Below are positions 19,301 through 28,038 of a stretch of DNA of 45,667 nt, in pieces; positions within the stretch are counted from its first letter, which is position 1; each line of letters begins with the position of its first letter. The position numbers and the translations under genes were made by a program. The notes under the pieces were generated by a model. It had not been told where the DNA came from, did no database searches, and saw only the letters and a list, made by a program, of their open reading frames with translations. The DNA is from Symbiodinium natans. Lineage: Eukaryota; Sar; Dinophyceae; Suessiales; Symbiodiniaceae. The stretch is from positions 1 to 45,667 of the forward strand of contig CAJNDS010000981.1 of assembly GCA_905221605.1 (NCBI GenBank), read 5' to 3'.

Positions 19301-22300
19301 TTCTTACCAACAAGCCCTTCAAAACTGCTGATATCCTTCTCCTCGACATGACGCCTTGGGGGTCTAAGATTATTGCTGAGACTGCAACAATGTTGGGCTT
19401 TATCCTGCGTGGCCGCATGTCAAAATATGAATGGGAGCAAGCAACGTCTATTGATGAAATCCATTGGGTTGGACAAAGGAAAATGTCAGATGTTTCCTTG
19501 CGCATGCTGATCCTTGATAAGGCCTTGTGCAATATGTTGAGAAGGAATAAACAAGCTCTTTCCCTTACTGCATCAATGCCTGCCAGGATTCAATTCCATA
19601 CGGCCTTCATTGCCTCTTGCCCTCTTTTCTGCAATTCCTTGTACGCCTTCACCAAAAGGCATATGCTCAAAGCACTAGCTATTGCCAGCTCAACTATTTT
19701 GAGGCGTCCCTGGATTCAGGCCAAACATATGGCGGGCGTTTTTGATTTTATCAAAGCGCCTAGGGCAATGGATCCTGAGATAGGCGCCATATTATCTAAA
19801 GTTGGCCTACTGCTGCGCTGGAGAGGCAAATGGGCTTTAAACGTTATCCTGCATGACCTTGAAAATGCGCATGCGGCCAACCTTCCCTTCTACCATTCGT
19901 TGCTTGTGCAAGCCAGGCAAGCCATTCAGAAATCAGTCTCCTTAGGAGACTCACCAATCATTGAGCAGTTCAAAAGCAAGTGCCATGATGCCCTATCTGC
20001 TGCGCTGCCTCGAGTGAGCCCTCACTCAGGCGGTCGCAAGCTCAAGCAGGCGCAAATTGCGCTTAGAGCAGTGTTGCGCAATGCTGCTTGTGTTCAGGCG
20101 CAAGGATATCTTCGACAAAAAGTTGCGAACCATGCACATGAGAGACAGCTATGTGCCATTTTGCTTGCGCTAAACCTCCCGCCAAAGAACGTGGCTTCGG
20201 ATGTCACTCGTTGCTACGCACTTAGATGGGCCATTGTTGAAGAAGCCGATGCATATTTTGTGTACAGGCAATATGCCTCTAGGGACGAGCAATGTAGAGT
20301 CTGCCTACGCAAACAAACAGGGAAAGAGCTCTGGTATGACAATGGGTTCGGCAGCATGCCAGTCTGCAAACTCTGTCATCTCAACCAAAGCTGCCCTGAT
20401 GACCTTGCCCATGCCATCAGCTGCATGCTGCCTTGCTGTGATGTTAACCAAGCACCACTCCTGCAATGTGCGGCAATGCCTGGTGCTCCGGCTAGAACTA
20501 TTACTTACAGAGCAGCTATACCCAATGAGCACCAGTGTACTTTCATCCAAAGCCACTGCCTGCTCTGTGGGCTGGGAGCAAACACAACAGAGCATTGGCT
20601 TACGGCTTGTGTGGTCACCAAAGCCTCCCTCTTTATTGTCCTAGTCACATTGGGATATGCTGGCACTGCATCGTTTGACTCCCTGTGTCACACTGCCCTT
20701 CCTAAGATCAATGTTGAGGGAGGGATTGACAAGAAATTCTGTGCCGTCCTATTAGCATGGATTGCGACCATAAGAAGATATACTATGGAACAGCAATGCA
20801 CCTGGCACCCTGGATGGTGTGAGACACCGCAACGGGCAAAACACATCAGTAACATACCCAAGCTCGCGTCACGTCTTTGGAATACCATCCCGAGGATGTT
20901 ACTTCCCAAAGCATTACCGGCATGGTGGGTTGACACGGAACGCTGCAAGCCCTGTTGCAACGACGGAGGACTCCATATTGAGGTCAAGCATCCCCTTTCT
21001 GCCTTAATTAAAGCAAGCGCCCAAGGTGTTACCGTCTCCCCCAGGAATGCCAATATAGGGGATGTCTTAGCAACATTAGATGCACAGCATTACTTGCTTG
21101 CACCTATGTATCAACAGACCCTTGGCGTCCCTAATGTTGCTCTATGGCCTAAAATGTGTCATTGCGGCAATCTGCACCTTAAAGTTACGGCATTAAGGCC
21201 AATCCCTGCAGGTACTCCACTTATTGTTGAGTTAAAACCTGTCAAAGATACCCACCTTGTTGCTCAATTTGACGGCAGCTGCCACGTGCAAGAAGGTATC
21301 GGTGGTGCGGGTGGTATCGTATGGTCGCCCGGACCAGTCCCGGTAATTCTTGAAACGATTGCCATCCCACTCCAGCCTTGTCCAGATTCTATGTTTGCGG
21401 AAATATGCGCCGCTGACGCAACGTTAGACAAGGCATTATCTCTAGCTGCTAGCAATCAAATTAGGGAGGTTATCCTTCAGGGCGACTGCATCAACATTGT
21501 AAAGCACTTTGCTGGTGCCTTGAGACTACATAGGGAAGACCTAGTGCGAAAACTGGACAACATGTGGCAAAAGTTAACGCACACACCCATTACAGTGCAT
21601 TGGTCATACGTCCCTCGCGTCGGCAACAAAGTCGCTGATCACCTGGCAGGAATCGCTGCTAACAGTCTCCGCTACGAAGCACCCCTTCATGAAGATGTCT
21701 TCTTTGACTCGGGTGAGGGTCAGCCTCATATGCAAATAAACACTGAGTGCTTTCCGCCTATTCTGTTGCCTTCCAAGCAATGGCACCTGCAAGCTATACA
21801 GGATTTGCATTCCGGAGCTGAAACTATTTCTCTTGAAGCCCCCCCACTTTGGAATCCGGAACTGCTTTTGCGGTTTTGCCTCTACAATCGGATCAAGCCT
21901 CCCCCCGAGCTTGATACAACGTGGCCAGGGCTGGTCCAGTATCGAAGGCCATCTTTGCACCCACAGGGTAGATATTATGCCATACGGCACTGGCAAACGA
22001 GTAAAAGGCTAACACGTTTCTTGGCCATCGGACCGAACGCAATTGAAATCGACATGAAAGGTGCGCATTATACGCTTTTGCGCCTCCTTACATGTCACAG
22101 CCCTACTCACCCACCCCTCCCAACGTTGCTTGAAGCCAGGGAGCTATTTAGTAGTCACCTTGCACGCGCGCCCAAAGCACAAACAGTGCAAACCAAGCAC
22201 TTGTTGCAAAGAGCAGTTGGAATGGACAGCAATGCTTTCCTTCGGCATGTTTATGAAGGTAGTATTGCTGCTTATGCCATCCCCCCTGCCTTGGCAAGTT

Positions 22301-22506
22301 TTCTTGCACATTTGGTGCAGGCTAAAGCTACCCTCCAGGTTATGACCCAGCAAGGAATCCCTTTTTACCAACCGGATGCAAGGGTCAACAACAGGAATTG
22401 GGCAACTTTTGCACTTGAAGCTGCGGAAAGCTTCGTAATGCGAAAAGGGCTCGCTGCAATGCTCCCGTACTGCGCAGGCACAGTGCTTTGGGTACGTCAA
22501 AAATAG
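16387..22506 (+). CDS. LINE ORF2 protein: endonuclease, reverse transcriptase, zinc finger, RNase H
   Basis: The first in-frame ATG (16387) gives 2039 residues. An APE-like endonuclease occupies about 85-325, with Glu145 (QETKW), Asp249 (GGDFNA) and a SHLDHYL end. It would nick target DNA. The RT spans about 585-830: motif A Asp722 (SDFAKAFERV) and motif C YMDD (Asp815, Asp816). YMDD replaces the usual FADD of LINEs. Cys/His clusters at about 1310-1420, ending in CLLCGLGANTTEHWLTAC, resemble the zf-RVT zinc finger. RNase H follows with Asp1629, Glu1672, Asp1700 and Asp1751. The last 260 residues form an extra region (IEIDMKGAHYTLLR) that I do not recognise. All catalytic residues are present, so reverse transcription by target priming is plausible. 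Confidence 0.9.
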   Translation: MTTIRDVVIKARSTTFLDHLNAYVACRRHRARVRSLNSILLAYNLPLTYPTTRELKLALMANDSRPFNLIAAINLQLPTEELELALNLIADRLVPYFDTIPKEPCKLQAVVSWNVTSLCTFDTIGLAKLRTIGALAHQTPVLLQETKWNAACLHRFRQATARINTIASLAIWKESGHSGGVAVCLPQDYKVVETVDLVPGFALAVLVRFRSVCYWLLSVYWHPDQWGKLFPALSAFVKDATHVVVLGGDFNAVNQQKEGEYAHLLAQGDMIECKSDRPTFEQGSTCSHLDHYLISSSLYLSAKICSVSWKHKKVTGGHHLVKIRFRPKHKLDKDVPAIPVRTVPAAAFSVPPATTDLPGIEAAETSPSHLLLRKLINCTKARLIEEQNNGQKLCPSDALVAQKATCFLWHANLRAQTGNSIAALIRKLVRLLNRSTGATVGVNASTVTSLARHITIPPFTPSGNGSAELPRHWLQEALNRLHLGAELKTAPSPSLRSLVAQRDLQVDKSKIKWQAFRKICPRIIDSQQVRSENGQLITSMSQFDAALRATRAFWHHFPCQYDNQWDKLLQPYAQRAPFVPADLPDESIIFKAIITTKDSSPGPDGVPYAFYRQNPSYFANLLGDHMWEMCLSQADHPLQALVFIPKADKGAYADNYRPLDMPDTCDRIIDSAIYAVLAESFKDSLHPAQALLNHFKEPQANYAQMQHYLELKDAQYTVMLSDFAKAFERVNPWWVLQCLAARAAPAWIKAYVIHLMFGRRTQHKVQGFLLEPISIHQGLAMGRATSVVLFCLALDPLIWALHDISSFIRLTAYMDDNSAASKGLHWVEKAQRTFEPAHSAGLQVLRHQCFQAGFISLQVLPGDVRACIAQFGVAWIESKQLPPSNTLTIGGPSLHQALCLLLQQNIYSLDQAMRMSLTRLDVRHGLLLVSGSKCYVLSSDMLLCMCTQQQNFQALLACIIASPCKCKCKTSILTNKPFKTADILLLDMTPWGSKIIAETATMLGFILRGRMSKYEWEQATSIDEIHWVGQRKMSDVSLRMLILDKALCNMLRRNKQALSLTASMPARIQFHTAFIASCPLFCNSLYAFTKRHMLKALAIASSTILRRPWIQAKHMAGVFDFIKAPRAMDPEIGAILSKVGLLLRWRGKWALNVILHDLENAHAANLPFYHSLLVQARQAIQKSVSLGDSPIIEQFKSKCHDALSAALPRVSPHSGGRKLKQAQIALRAVLRNAACVQAQGYLRQKVANHAHERQLCAILLALNLPPKNVASDVTRCYALRWAIVEEADAYFVYRQYASRDEQCRVCLRKQTGKELWYDNGFGSMPVCKLCHLNQSCPDDLAHAISCMLPCCDVNQAPLLQCAAMPGAPARTITYRAAIPNEHQCTFIQSHCLLCGLGANTTEHWLTACVVTKASLFIVLVTLGYAGTASFDSLCHTALPKINVEGGIDKKFCAVLLAWIATIRRYTMEQQCTWHPGWCETPQRAKHISNIPKLASRLWNTIPRMLLPKALPAWWVDTERCKPCCNDGGLHIEVKHPLSALIKASAQGVTVSPRNANIGDVLATLDAQHYLLAPMYQQTLGVPNVALWPKMCHCGNLHLKVTALRPIPAGTPLIVELKPVKDTHLVAQFDGSCHVQEGIGGAGGIVWSPGPVPVILETIAIPLQPCPDSMFAEICAADATLDKALSLAASNQIREVILQGDCINIVKHFAGALRLHREDLVRKLDNMWQKLTHTPITVHWSYVPRVGNKVADHLAGIAANSLRYEAPLHEDVFFDSGEGQPHMQINTECFPPILLPSKQWHLQAIQDLHSGAETISLEAPPLWNPELLLRFCLYNRIKPPPELDTTWPGLVQYRRPSLHPQGRYYAIRHWQTSKRLTRFLAIGPNAIEIDMKGAHYTLLRLLTCHSPTHPPLPTLLEARELFSSHLARAPKAQTVQTKHLLQRAVGMDSNAFLRHVYEGSIAAYAIPPALASFLAHLVQAKATLQVMTQQGIPFYQPDARVNNRNWATFALEAAESFVMRKGLAAMLPYCAGTVLWVRQK

Positions 22507-22876
22507 AAACGCAGTTTCGCCCTTCATCGAAGGGGCTACTGAAGCGTTGGTTCAGCTCATCCAGGTGGGGCAGCACTGTCATCCACAGGTCACACCTAAC
22601 CAGGAATTTGCTAACCTACAAGATGTCTTTGCTATTACCACCACGAAGAGTGAATTTAATGCGGCAGTTGATGCGTTAAACGCTGCGGGTATCGCGTGTC
22701 ATAGCCCTGCTCTCCCAAAGCGCCCAAAGGCAACCACCAACAGGGTGTCCAAGCGCCTTATCCTGGAAGTTCAGGATATACTAGAGGTCGAGAGGCAAAG
22801 AGACGATAAAAGGAGACGCGTTGATGTTACAGCTGTTCCGCGTAGGGGATTGTGGGTAACACCCCCCTCGTTGTGA
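22507..22876 (+). pseudogene. Possible frameshifted C-terminal extension of LINE ORF2
   Basis: Just after the ORF2 stop at 22506, another frame is open across the junction and runs to 22876. It has ordinary protein composition (VSPFIEGATEALVQLIQVG) and a basic C-terminus. The overlap suggests the natural ORF2 product ends here and a single indel near 22490 created the early stop. The alternative is a small separate ORF. Confidence 0.4.
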
Positions 22877-22944
22877 TGCGTGTAGTCCCCATTTCAACCA
22901 CCCTCCCTCTTTCGTGATGGCGGCACCTTTGGCTCAGACCAGTT

Positions 22945-23550
22945 GTGAACGCCCGGGCACAACCAAACATGCTGGCCGCCACACGCTGCCTCCTGGCTTG
23001 GCGTTACCATGAAGCCATTGGTAGTCATTCCAGCACAGCTGACTTCGAACTCACAGTTCTCCCTGCTGCAGCGGGAGCGATCCTCGTGGCTCTCTTAGAG
23101 GAAAGCAAGTCGAACGAAGCCCTTTCCCCGTACCATAAGGATCGTTTATATCGAGGCGTCTCCTTTGGTAATCCACTGATCATTCACGAGATTGTCGAAG
23201 ATCTGGATGAGGAAAAACTCCTACTTGCATGGACTCTCATTGAAGTCATTGCAAGGCTGGACGCTGCCACTCAACCTCGCGCTACCGTGTCAATGCTATG
23301 GAAAATAAGTGCACCAAATCTCCGTGCCATCTCGTGCGTTGGAGAACGTGCGCTTGCCCAATCACTTTCGGAGCACTTTTCTTTGACCCCCAAGTGGTCT
23401 TCACGAGTTGTCGGGGCTTTAATCGGGCACAAAACTGGATGGGGTAGGGTAGAGGCATTGCTCCAGGTCTTAACGCCAAGAGCAACAGTCATTGCCCGTG
23501 AACTGTGTGAGTGTGAACAATTCCCCTATCACTTCTTTTGGCCGTGGTAG
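22945..23550 (+). CDS. Hypothetical protein of unknown function
   Basis: An open frame of 201 residues. The first codon at 22945 is ATG-less in places, and the first true Met is four to eight codons in. It is helical, with a Leu/Ala-rich segment and no recognised motif, signal or membrane span. It lies between the LINE and two homologous ORFs, on the same strand. It could be part of a long LINE 3' region or of another element. Confidence 0.3.
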   Translation: MNARAQPNMLAATRCLLAWRYHEAIGSHSSTADFELTVLPAAAGAILVALLEESKSNEALSPYHKDRLYRGVSFGNPLIIHEIVEDLDEEKLLLAWTLIEVIARLDAATQPRATVSMLWKISAPNLRAISCVGERALAQSLSEHFSLTPKWSSRVVGALIGHKTGWGRVEALLQVLTPRATVIARELCECEQFPYHFFWPW

Positions 23551-23897
23551 TCATACCTTGTTTCTTCTCACACAATAGATCCAGAGCCACGTTATTGGCT
23601 TTAATGCCCCTGGCTGGACCCACCTCACTTTGGCCATCTGTTCGCAGACAGTGGAGCTATGTGCCAATGTGTCCACTGAGTGAGGGTGTGGTTGCCCCTT
23701 GTACTTTGTGCTCGGTGGGCTTTATTGCCGCTTATGGTACTCGTACCTTTACGTGCTCCTCTGTTATTTGCTTCGTTGTTTGATCACTGCTAACATTGTG
23801 ATCACCTACCCCTCCCCATCCGAATATAGTTGGCACATGCGTGACAGTTATTTTGCTCAAGCGCTCGTTATGGGAGCACTGACCCTTAACCCGCGCA
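23551..23897. other. Non-coding stretch before tandem ORF A
   Basis: No gene is recognised. A short frame with a hydrophobic start (23699-23935) overlaps the next ORF, but its composition does not persuade me that it is coding. No repeat or hairpin stands out. Confidence 0.3.
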
Positions 23898-25250
23898 ATG
23901 GCCTTCTGTCTGGATTTGGCGCCGGATCATCTTAGGAAGATTCTTGGCTCTTCCATCCATACTTCGCCCTGCCTCTTCTCGTATGACAACAAATTCTGCA
24001 CCGTGGAGTCCAGTATCGCCTTTTGCATTATGCAGCTGGCTGGCACGGTCTCCATTCGTGCACACTTGGATGCCGATGTAAAGTCCTCCGAATTGGTTGG
24101 GGCTGCTCTCCAGCTTATCCACCGCTGTTGGTCCAAGGGACTTGCCCTCCAGTTAAGGGAGATAGATGGATGCGGATGCCTTGAGTGGCAGCAATGGGGG
24201 TTGCAAACTCTGCGCGCTATGGGTTCAGTGAGTGTGGCGTGGCATAATGTACTTGCTGGCCACATCGGGCAGGCGTATATAATTGCGCTCCCGGTAACAT
24301 TGCATGCATCTTGCAGAATTGCCACTACCACCCTGGGCAGCTACGAGGTGTTTTTTCTTCGGTTGAGCTCGCTGTCCTGTCTGCCTGTTTTCCGTCTTCA
24401 TGCACCTCTTCTCGCATACCAAAGGTCACCTCCCACCCTGCTTGCTCGTGCCACCCACCATGGTTTCTGGCCTGGCGTTCTTAAACGCCCCTCTGGGCCC
24501 CTCCCAGCCGAGAATGGCACCGGTGCGCCACGAGTGCAAGAGTACCAGTTCACCACCCAAACGGCCTGCGCCTTTCACGAACAGGGTCTTGGTGCGACCT
24601 GTGCTTTCGTTGGCCAAATCGCCACCTTCGTCCTCGTTGAAGTTGGACTCGAGTTTGGATGTATGCTCAAGTACACCATGTGTTGCTCACCCTACACGCA
24701 CGGAGAGTGGTACCTCCTCGACTCTACCCAACTAGGCGCTGAACTTCTTCCGCTCCTCCTGGAAAACATGGCCTTCCGACTTGATCTCAATCTGGTGCAA
24801 ATCCAAGTAGTTGTCCAGGGACTGACTTTTGCTGTCCCTCTAGTCAGCTTTCTTGTTGATTGGCCTGTTGGCACGGTCTTTATTGCTGTTGCCTTCCCCT
24901 CCTTTGAGCACATGGTAGAGGCGCATCCGGTCCTGGTAGGGTCTTACTTTAGTAGGCGCCTCTGTATTGTCAATCCGCCTGATGGGATGCTCCCTCTCAA
25001 TCTCACAATCGATCCAATGCTGCCGGTTCTAATGCTGCAAATACTAATTGTGCAACACATGCGGCAACGGAGTGGTTACCTTGAAAGTCGGGCTTTCGTA
25101 CTTTGCGATGAACAGGGCTTTGTTGCGGACACGTGCACCAAAATCCAAACAGCGTTCCATGAGGATGCGAGGGTGCTTCTTAAGTACAAGTGCCTCACCT
25201 TCGAAGGTCACCTGTTTAGATTGGTCTCCGCCTCCCACAGCCTACTTTGA
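23898..25250 (+). CDS. Tandem homologous ORF A, unknown function
   Basis: 450 residues from ATG 23898. The C-terminal third is clearly homologous to ORF B (25436-26785): both have VDWPVGT, then AHP, then a NP turn, then the pattern MRxRSGxLExRxFVLxDxQG, and both end in LLK plus a few residues. Lengths match almost exactly (450 and 449), so the pair arose by duplication. The N-terminal halves are much more divergent. Hydrophobic residues are frequent, but no membrane protein topology is clear. I do not recognise the family. Because duplicate proteins kept open frames and a conserved tail, selection on the protein is likely. Confidence 0.5.
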   Translation: MAFCLDLAPDHLRKILGSSIHTSPCLFSYDNKFCTVESSIAFCIMQLAGTVSIRAHLDADVKSSELVGAALQLIHRCWSKGLALQLREIDGCGCLEWQQWGLQTLRAMGSVSVAWHNVLAGHIGQAYIIALPVTLHASCRIATTTLGSYEVFFLRLSSLSCLPVFRLHAPLLAYQRSPPTLLARATHHGFWPGVLKRPSGPLPAENGTGAPRVQEYQFTTQTACAFHEQGLGATCAFVGQIATFVLVEVGLEFGCMLKYTMCCSPYTHGEWYLLDSTQLGAELLPLLLENMAFRLDLNLVQIQVVVQGLTFAVPLVSFLVDWPVGTVFIAVAFPSFEHMVEAHPVLVGSYFSRRLCIVNPPDGMLPLNLTIDPMLPVLMLQILIVQHMRQRSGYLESRAFVLCDEQGFVADTCTKIQTAFHEDARVLLKYKCLTFEGHLFRLVSASHSLL

Positions 25251-25435
25251 TGCTAGGACGGCTGGCTTTGCTGCATTGGTAACGCCTTCTTGCCGCCTTT
25301 TGGCTCACACTAGCGTAGTAGAGCTTTGGCTCATGGGAGTCTGAGGCTGCCCCGCGACGTCACTTTCCTGCCGCCACACTATACGACTCGTTGCCTTGCG
25401 GCCCAACTTGAGCATGTCAACAGAGGAAGATTGCC

Positions 25436-26785
25436 TTGACAGCGACCCAACTGCCGCAAGCTCTGTCCTTGGATTTGTCCCCGGTGGCCTTGACGCTGGT
25501 CCTAGGCAATGACCCTCTAATTCCTCTTTGCGGAGGTGGAGAGGACCCTGTGCAAAGACTGACATCGTCAGTCGCGCAACGCCTTCTTGTGGATCTCTGC
25601 AACATCAAGGTTGTTCTTGCCCTGCCATTGCAGAGTGTTCATGGCACTGAAAATGCCGCTGATGCCTTCCAGGCTTGGCTTAGTTGGAGCATAAGACAAG
25701 AAATAAAGATCGGCCAGGTCTCGGGCGGCTTAGACTTTCATTGGCACATGCTTCATTGGTGCCAATTGGCTATCCAGTCTGTGGCCTGTCTTGCATCAGT
25801 TAATTCGCACTGGTTCCGACTTCTCTTGGAAGGTCTGAGGGGAATGCCCTTCTTTGCGATTCCCACGGGGGAACACGCCGGAGCGTTCTTTGGAGTCACG
25901 CCTCTTGACGAATGCACTTACGACGTCCATGCAGTTGGAGACTTCCCACTCGCGAGCCTCCGCTTCCTCCGACTGCGTTCACCGTTTACAGCTGACTTTG
26001 CCAATCAAACTCCTGCAAGGCAGCTCCTGGGCGGGCGACTTGCTCATGAGCATCATTGGCCTGCCCAAATGGATTCTCCTCACCCGCAGGCAGAGGGCCA
26101 CTGTGGCAGTCTATGGCCTCGCACACAGTCCACCTTGCAGCGTCACGTGCCTGCCCCTTGGTCAGTCCGTGAAGCAGCTTCTCGTTGTAGGGTAAGGTAT
26201 GCTGGCCTTGTTGCCAATCTCACCCTTGTGCGCGTTACTCAACATCAAGGCTGTATGATTCAAATCGTTTGGTGCGTTGCCCCCTTTCGACAAGAAGCTC
26301 TTGAAGGGGATACTCTCCAACTTACCACTCAACTTTTCCCTGCCTTATGTGCTTTGTGCCCGAACCGCCTGCAGCCAGATCTCCTTGGGGTCTTCGCTGT
26401 TTCGCAACTTAGTCACCTACCTGTCCCTCCGTGCTGTGCCCTGGTAGATTGGCCGGTGGGCACACCGTTCACTGTATATGCCTACAATGATCTCCTGGCT
26501 GTAAGGGCTGCGCATCCACCCGTCACGGTTGGCTGGCCGTCCTGGCAACTGCAGCTCCTCAACCCAAGCGATTGGAATGACCTACCTTGCCCTGTTTTGG
26601 CTTCTTGTAGCTGGCCTGTGTCCCTGTTGATGGTCAAATGCGTGCAAGCGATGAGAGAACGCAGTGGGCACCTCGAGTGTCGATCTTTTGTCCTGGCCGA
26701 CTCACAAGGGGCAGTTGCGAGTCCTGCGTCGGCAGTACTCCGAGCTTTTGCTCCGAATGCAAACATACTCCTGAAAATGCAGTAG
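25436..26785 (+). CDS. Tandem homologous ORF B, unknown function
   Basis: The frame opens upstream of 25436 without an early ATG (the codon at 25436 is TTG). A separate short frame begins with a good ATG at 25413 (MSTEEDCLDSDPTAASS) and stops after 32 codons, which suggests that the true start lies there and an indel near 25500 separates the two. The last 130 residues match ORF A (VDWPVGTPF, RERSGHLECRSFVLADSQG). A His/Trp-rich stretch (FHWHMLHWC) occurs near residue 105. Function is unknown. The paired arrangement is the main clue. Confidence 0.45.
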   Translation: MTATQLPQALSLDLSPVALTLVLGNDPLIPLCGGGEDPVQRLTSSVAQRLLVDLCNIKVVLALPLQSVHGTENAADAFQAWLSWSIRQEIKIGQVSGGLDFHWHMLHWCQLAIQSVACLASVNSHWFRLLLEGLRGMPFFAIPTGEHAGAFFGVTPLDECTYDVHAVGDFPLASLRFLRLRSPFTADFANQTPARQLLGGRLAHEHHWPAQMDSPHPQAEGHCGSLWPRTQSTLQRHVPAPWSVREAASRCRVRYAGLVANLTLVRVTQHQGCMIQIVWCVAPFRQEALEGDTLQLTTQLFPALCALCPNRLQPDLLGVFAVSQLSHLPVPPCCALVDWPVGTPFTVYAYNDLLAVRAAHPPVTVGWPSWQLQLLNPSDWNDLPCPVLASCSWPVSLLMVKCVQAMRERSGHLECRSFVLADSQGAVASPASAVLRAFAPNANILLKMQ

Positions 26786-26982
26786 GGACCCCGCCCCTTC
26801 ACTAATGCTTGGCCTTGGAAGCATGAGGGTCTCGTTCTCCAGTTTCACACTGCTTTCGCGGTTTTGCATTCTAGGGAATGTGTTGGCGGGACTTTTTCAT
26901 GGGTGCTGTGCAGTGCTGGCTCAGGTCAACTCTGTAGATCCGAGGTAGTCCACCGCCTTCCCCTCAGGAAGGCATCACTGAC

Positions 26983-27603
26983 ATGGTTGAGGCATCCAGC
27001 CCTCAAATCCATATGGAACGTCTTGCTCCGCTGCTTGTGATTGTCTCGCAGTTGAGCCCTACGTCGGCCTACTGTAGGCCCGCCTCCAGGCACAGCGATA
27101 GACACCTTCACGACTGCCCATTGGATGCATTGCGTTGTATCCTCTTTGATGCGTGCACGCTGTGCTTGAGCCTGTGGTTAATTATAGAGCCGCGCGAAGG
27201 CCTCTCTGAGCCTCCACAAGTGTACCTCTGGCGGCAACAACAGTCGAATTGGGGTTGTTGTTATACTCGCCTCCCTCACGTCGCTCCTGGAGTCGAGCAT
27301 TATAGGGTTGCCCTCCCGTCCCTGAGGGAAACCGCGAGAGTGGCTGCTGTTTGTCGGCGCTGGGGAGGTATCATCGGGGCTTGGGCATCGCGCAGGCGTT
27401 TTGTGACATCGACGTCAACCTTCGCCAGTACACAGCGTGTTGTGCCCGTCGTGCGTGTGAACTGCACCCATTTCAAATTGCAGCTTCATGTTACGGAATT
27501 GATGGACTTGGGTGTCGCGCGAATGCGAAACAATGCTATACTCTTCCCCTCCTCTAGCCAGGCTAGGACCCCAGTCACTGGGCAAGTGGAGGAGGACGGT
27601 TGA
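26983..27603 (+). CDS. Hypothetical protein of unknown function
   Basis: 206 residues from ATG 26983, same strand as ORFs A and B and about 200 bases after B. It has a Leu/Cys-rich hydrophobic stretch near residues 55-70 and a basic middle. No motif is recognised, and I see no convincing similarity to A or B. It could be a spurious open frame. Confidence 0.3.
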   Translation: MVEASSPQIHMERLAPLLVIVSQLSPTSAYCRPASRHSDRHLHDCPLDALRCILFDACTLCLSLWLIIEPREGLSEPPQVYLWRQQQSNWGCCYTRLPHVAPGVEHYRVALPSLRETARVAAVCRRWGGIIGAWASRRRFVTSTSTFASTQRVVPVVRVNCTHFKLQLHVTELMDLGVARMRNNAILFPSSSQARTPVTGQVEEDG

Positions 27604-27617
27604 GTTGCTCATGCCAC

Positions 27618-27637
27618 GTGAGTGCGCCCGCACTCAC
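27618..27637. repeat. Inverted repeat, first copy
   Basis: The arms GTGAGTGCG and CGCACTCAC form a perfect 9-bp stem with a 2-base loop. The same segment recurs at 27849-27868. The role could be a transcription or RNA-end signal, or a protein-binding site. Confidence 0.6.
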
Positions 27638-27848
27638 ACGGCGGTGTAGGAACCTGCATCTCTTCTCAAGGCAGTAGATCCATTTACGTTCTCTGTACAA
27701 GTTTGACGAGCAGTGACCCCTCACCGCAATTTCCGAGCAGGGGCTCGGTGAAGCGGCTCAGGAGCTCCCGTTCGGGTTGCTCCCTTGCTCCCGAGTATTA
27801 CCTGCGGAGAATCTTGTGAGGGTGCGGGAGTGATTTGATGTTGGGTAC

Positions 27849-27868
27849 GTGAGTGCGCCCGCACTCAC
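27849..27868. repeat. Inverted repeat, second copy
   Basis: Identical to the inverted repeat at 27618-27637, including two or more flanking bases on each side, while the surrounding sequence differs. Conservation of only the palindrome suggests function or independent mobility. Confidence 0.6.
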
Positions 27869-28038
27869 ACGCCCTAGTCCCCCGCATGGATTGACAGTTT
27901 GTTCCTGTGGCTCATAGCCCTCTCAGCCGCGAACATAAAGGAGTGATGGTATTACCCGCTAACTTGCCCCCTTGTTCTGTGCCGCCAGGGCTCACAGGAG
28001 CAGGCGCCCGCTTGCCCTCCCCGAACTAACTGCCCGGC

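Larger units (their letters stand above)
10084..22876 (+). mobile_element. LINE-type non-LTR retrotransposon carrying a DNA methyltransferase
   Basis: Two very long same-strand ORFs follow a pyrimidine-rich leader. ORF2 has the LINE order endonuclease, RT, zinc finger, RNase H. ORF1 contains a C5-methyltransferase. Capture of DNMTs by retrotransposons has been described in dinoflagellates, so the type is known, but the exact family is not assignable here. The 5' end is placed where viral coding stops (about 10083). The 3' end is uncertain. Coding that follows ORF2 in a shifted frame ends at 22876. Unknown ORFs and repeats continue to an A10 tract at 33198, which could be a far 3' end. Both ORFs are uninterrupted, so the copy may be recent. 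Confidence 0.8.
27604..28038. other. Intergenic stretch with two identical hairpins
   Basis: No gene is seen. Two 24-base identical segments (27617-27640 and 27848-27871) contain perfect inverted repeats and lie 231 bases apart. They sit between two open frames and may be regulatory or part of a terminal structure. Confidence 0.5.

Noticed and set aside
25290-25310. TTTTGGCTCA similar to part of the dinoflagellate spliced-leader
   Set aside because: Only about ten bases match and the downstream bases differ. It is too short to call a relict spliced leader.
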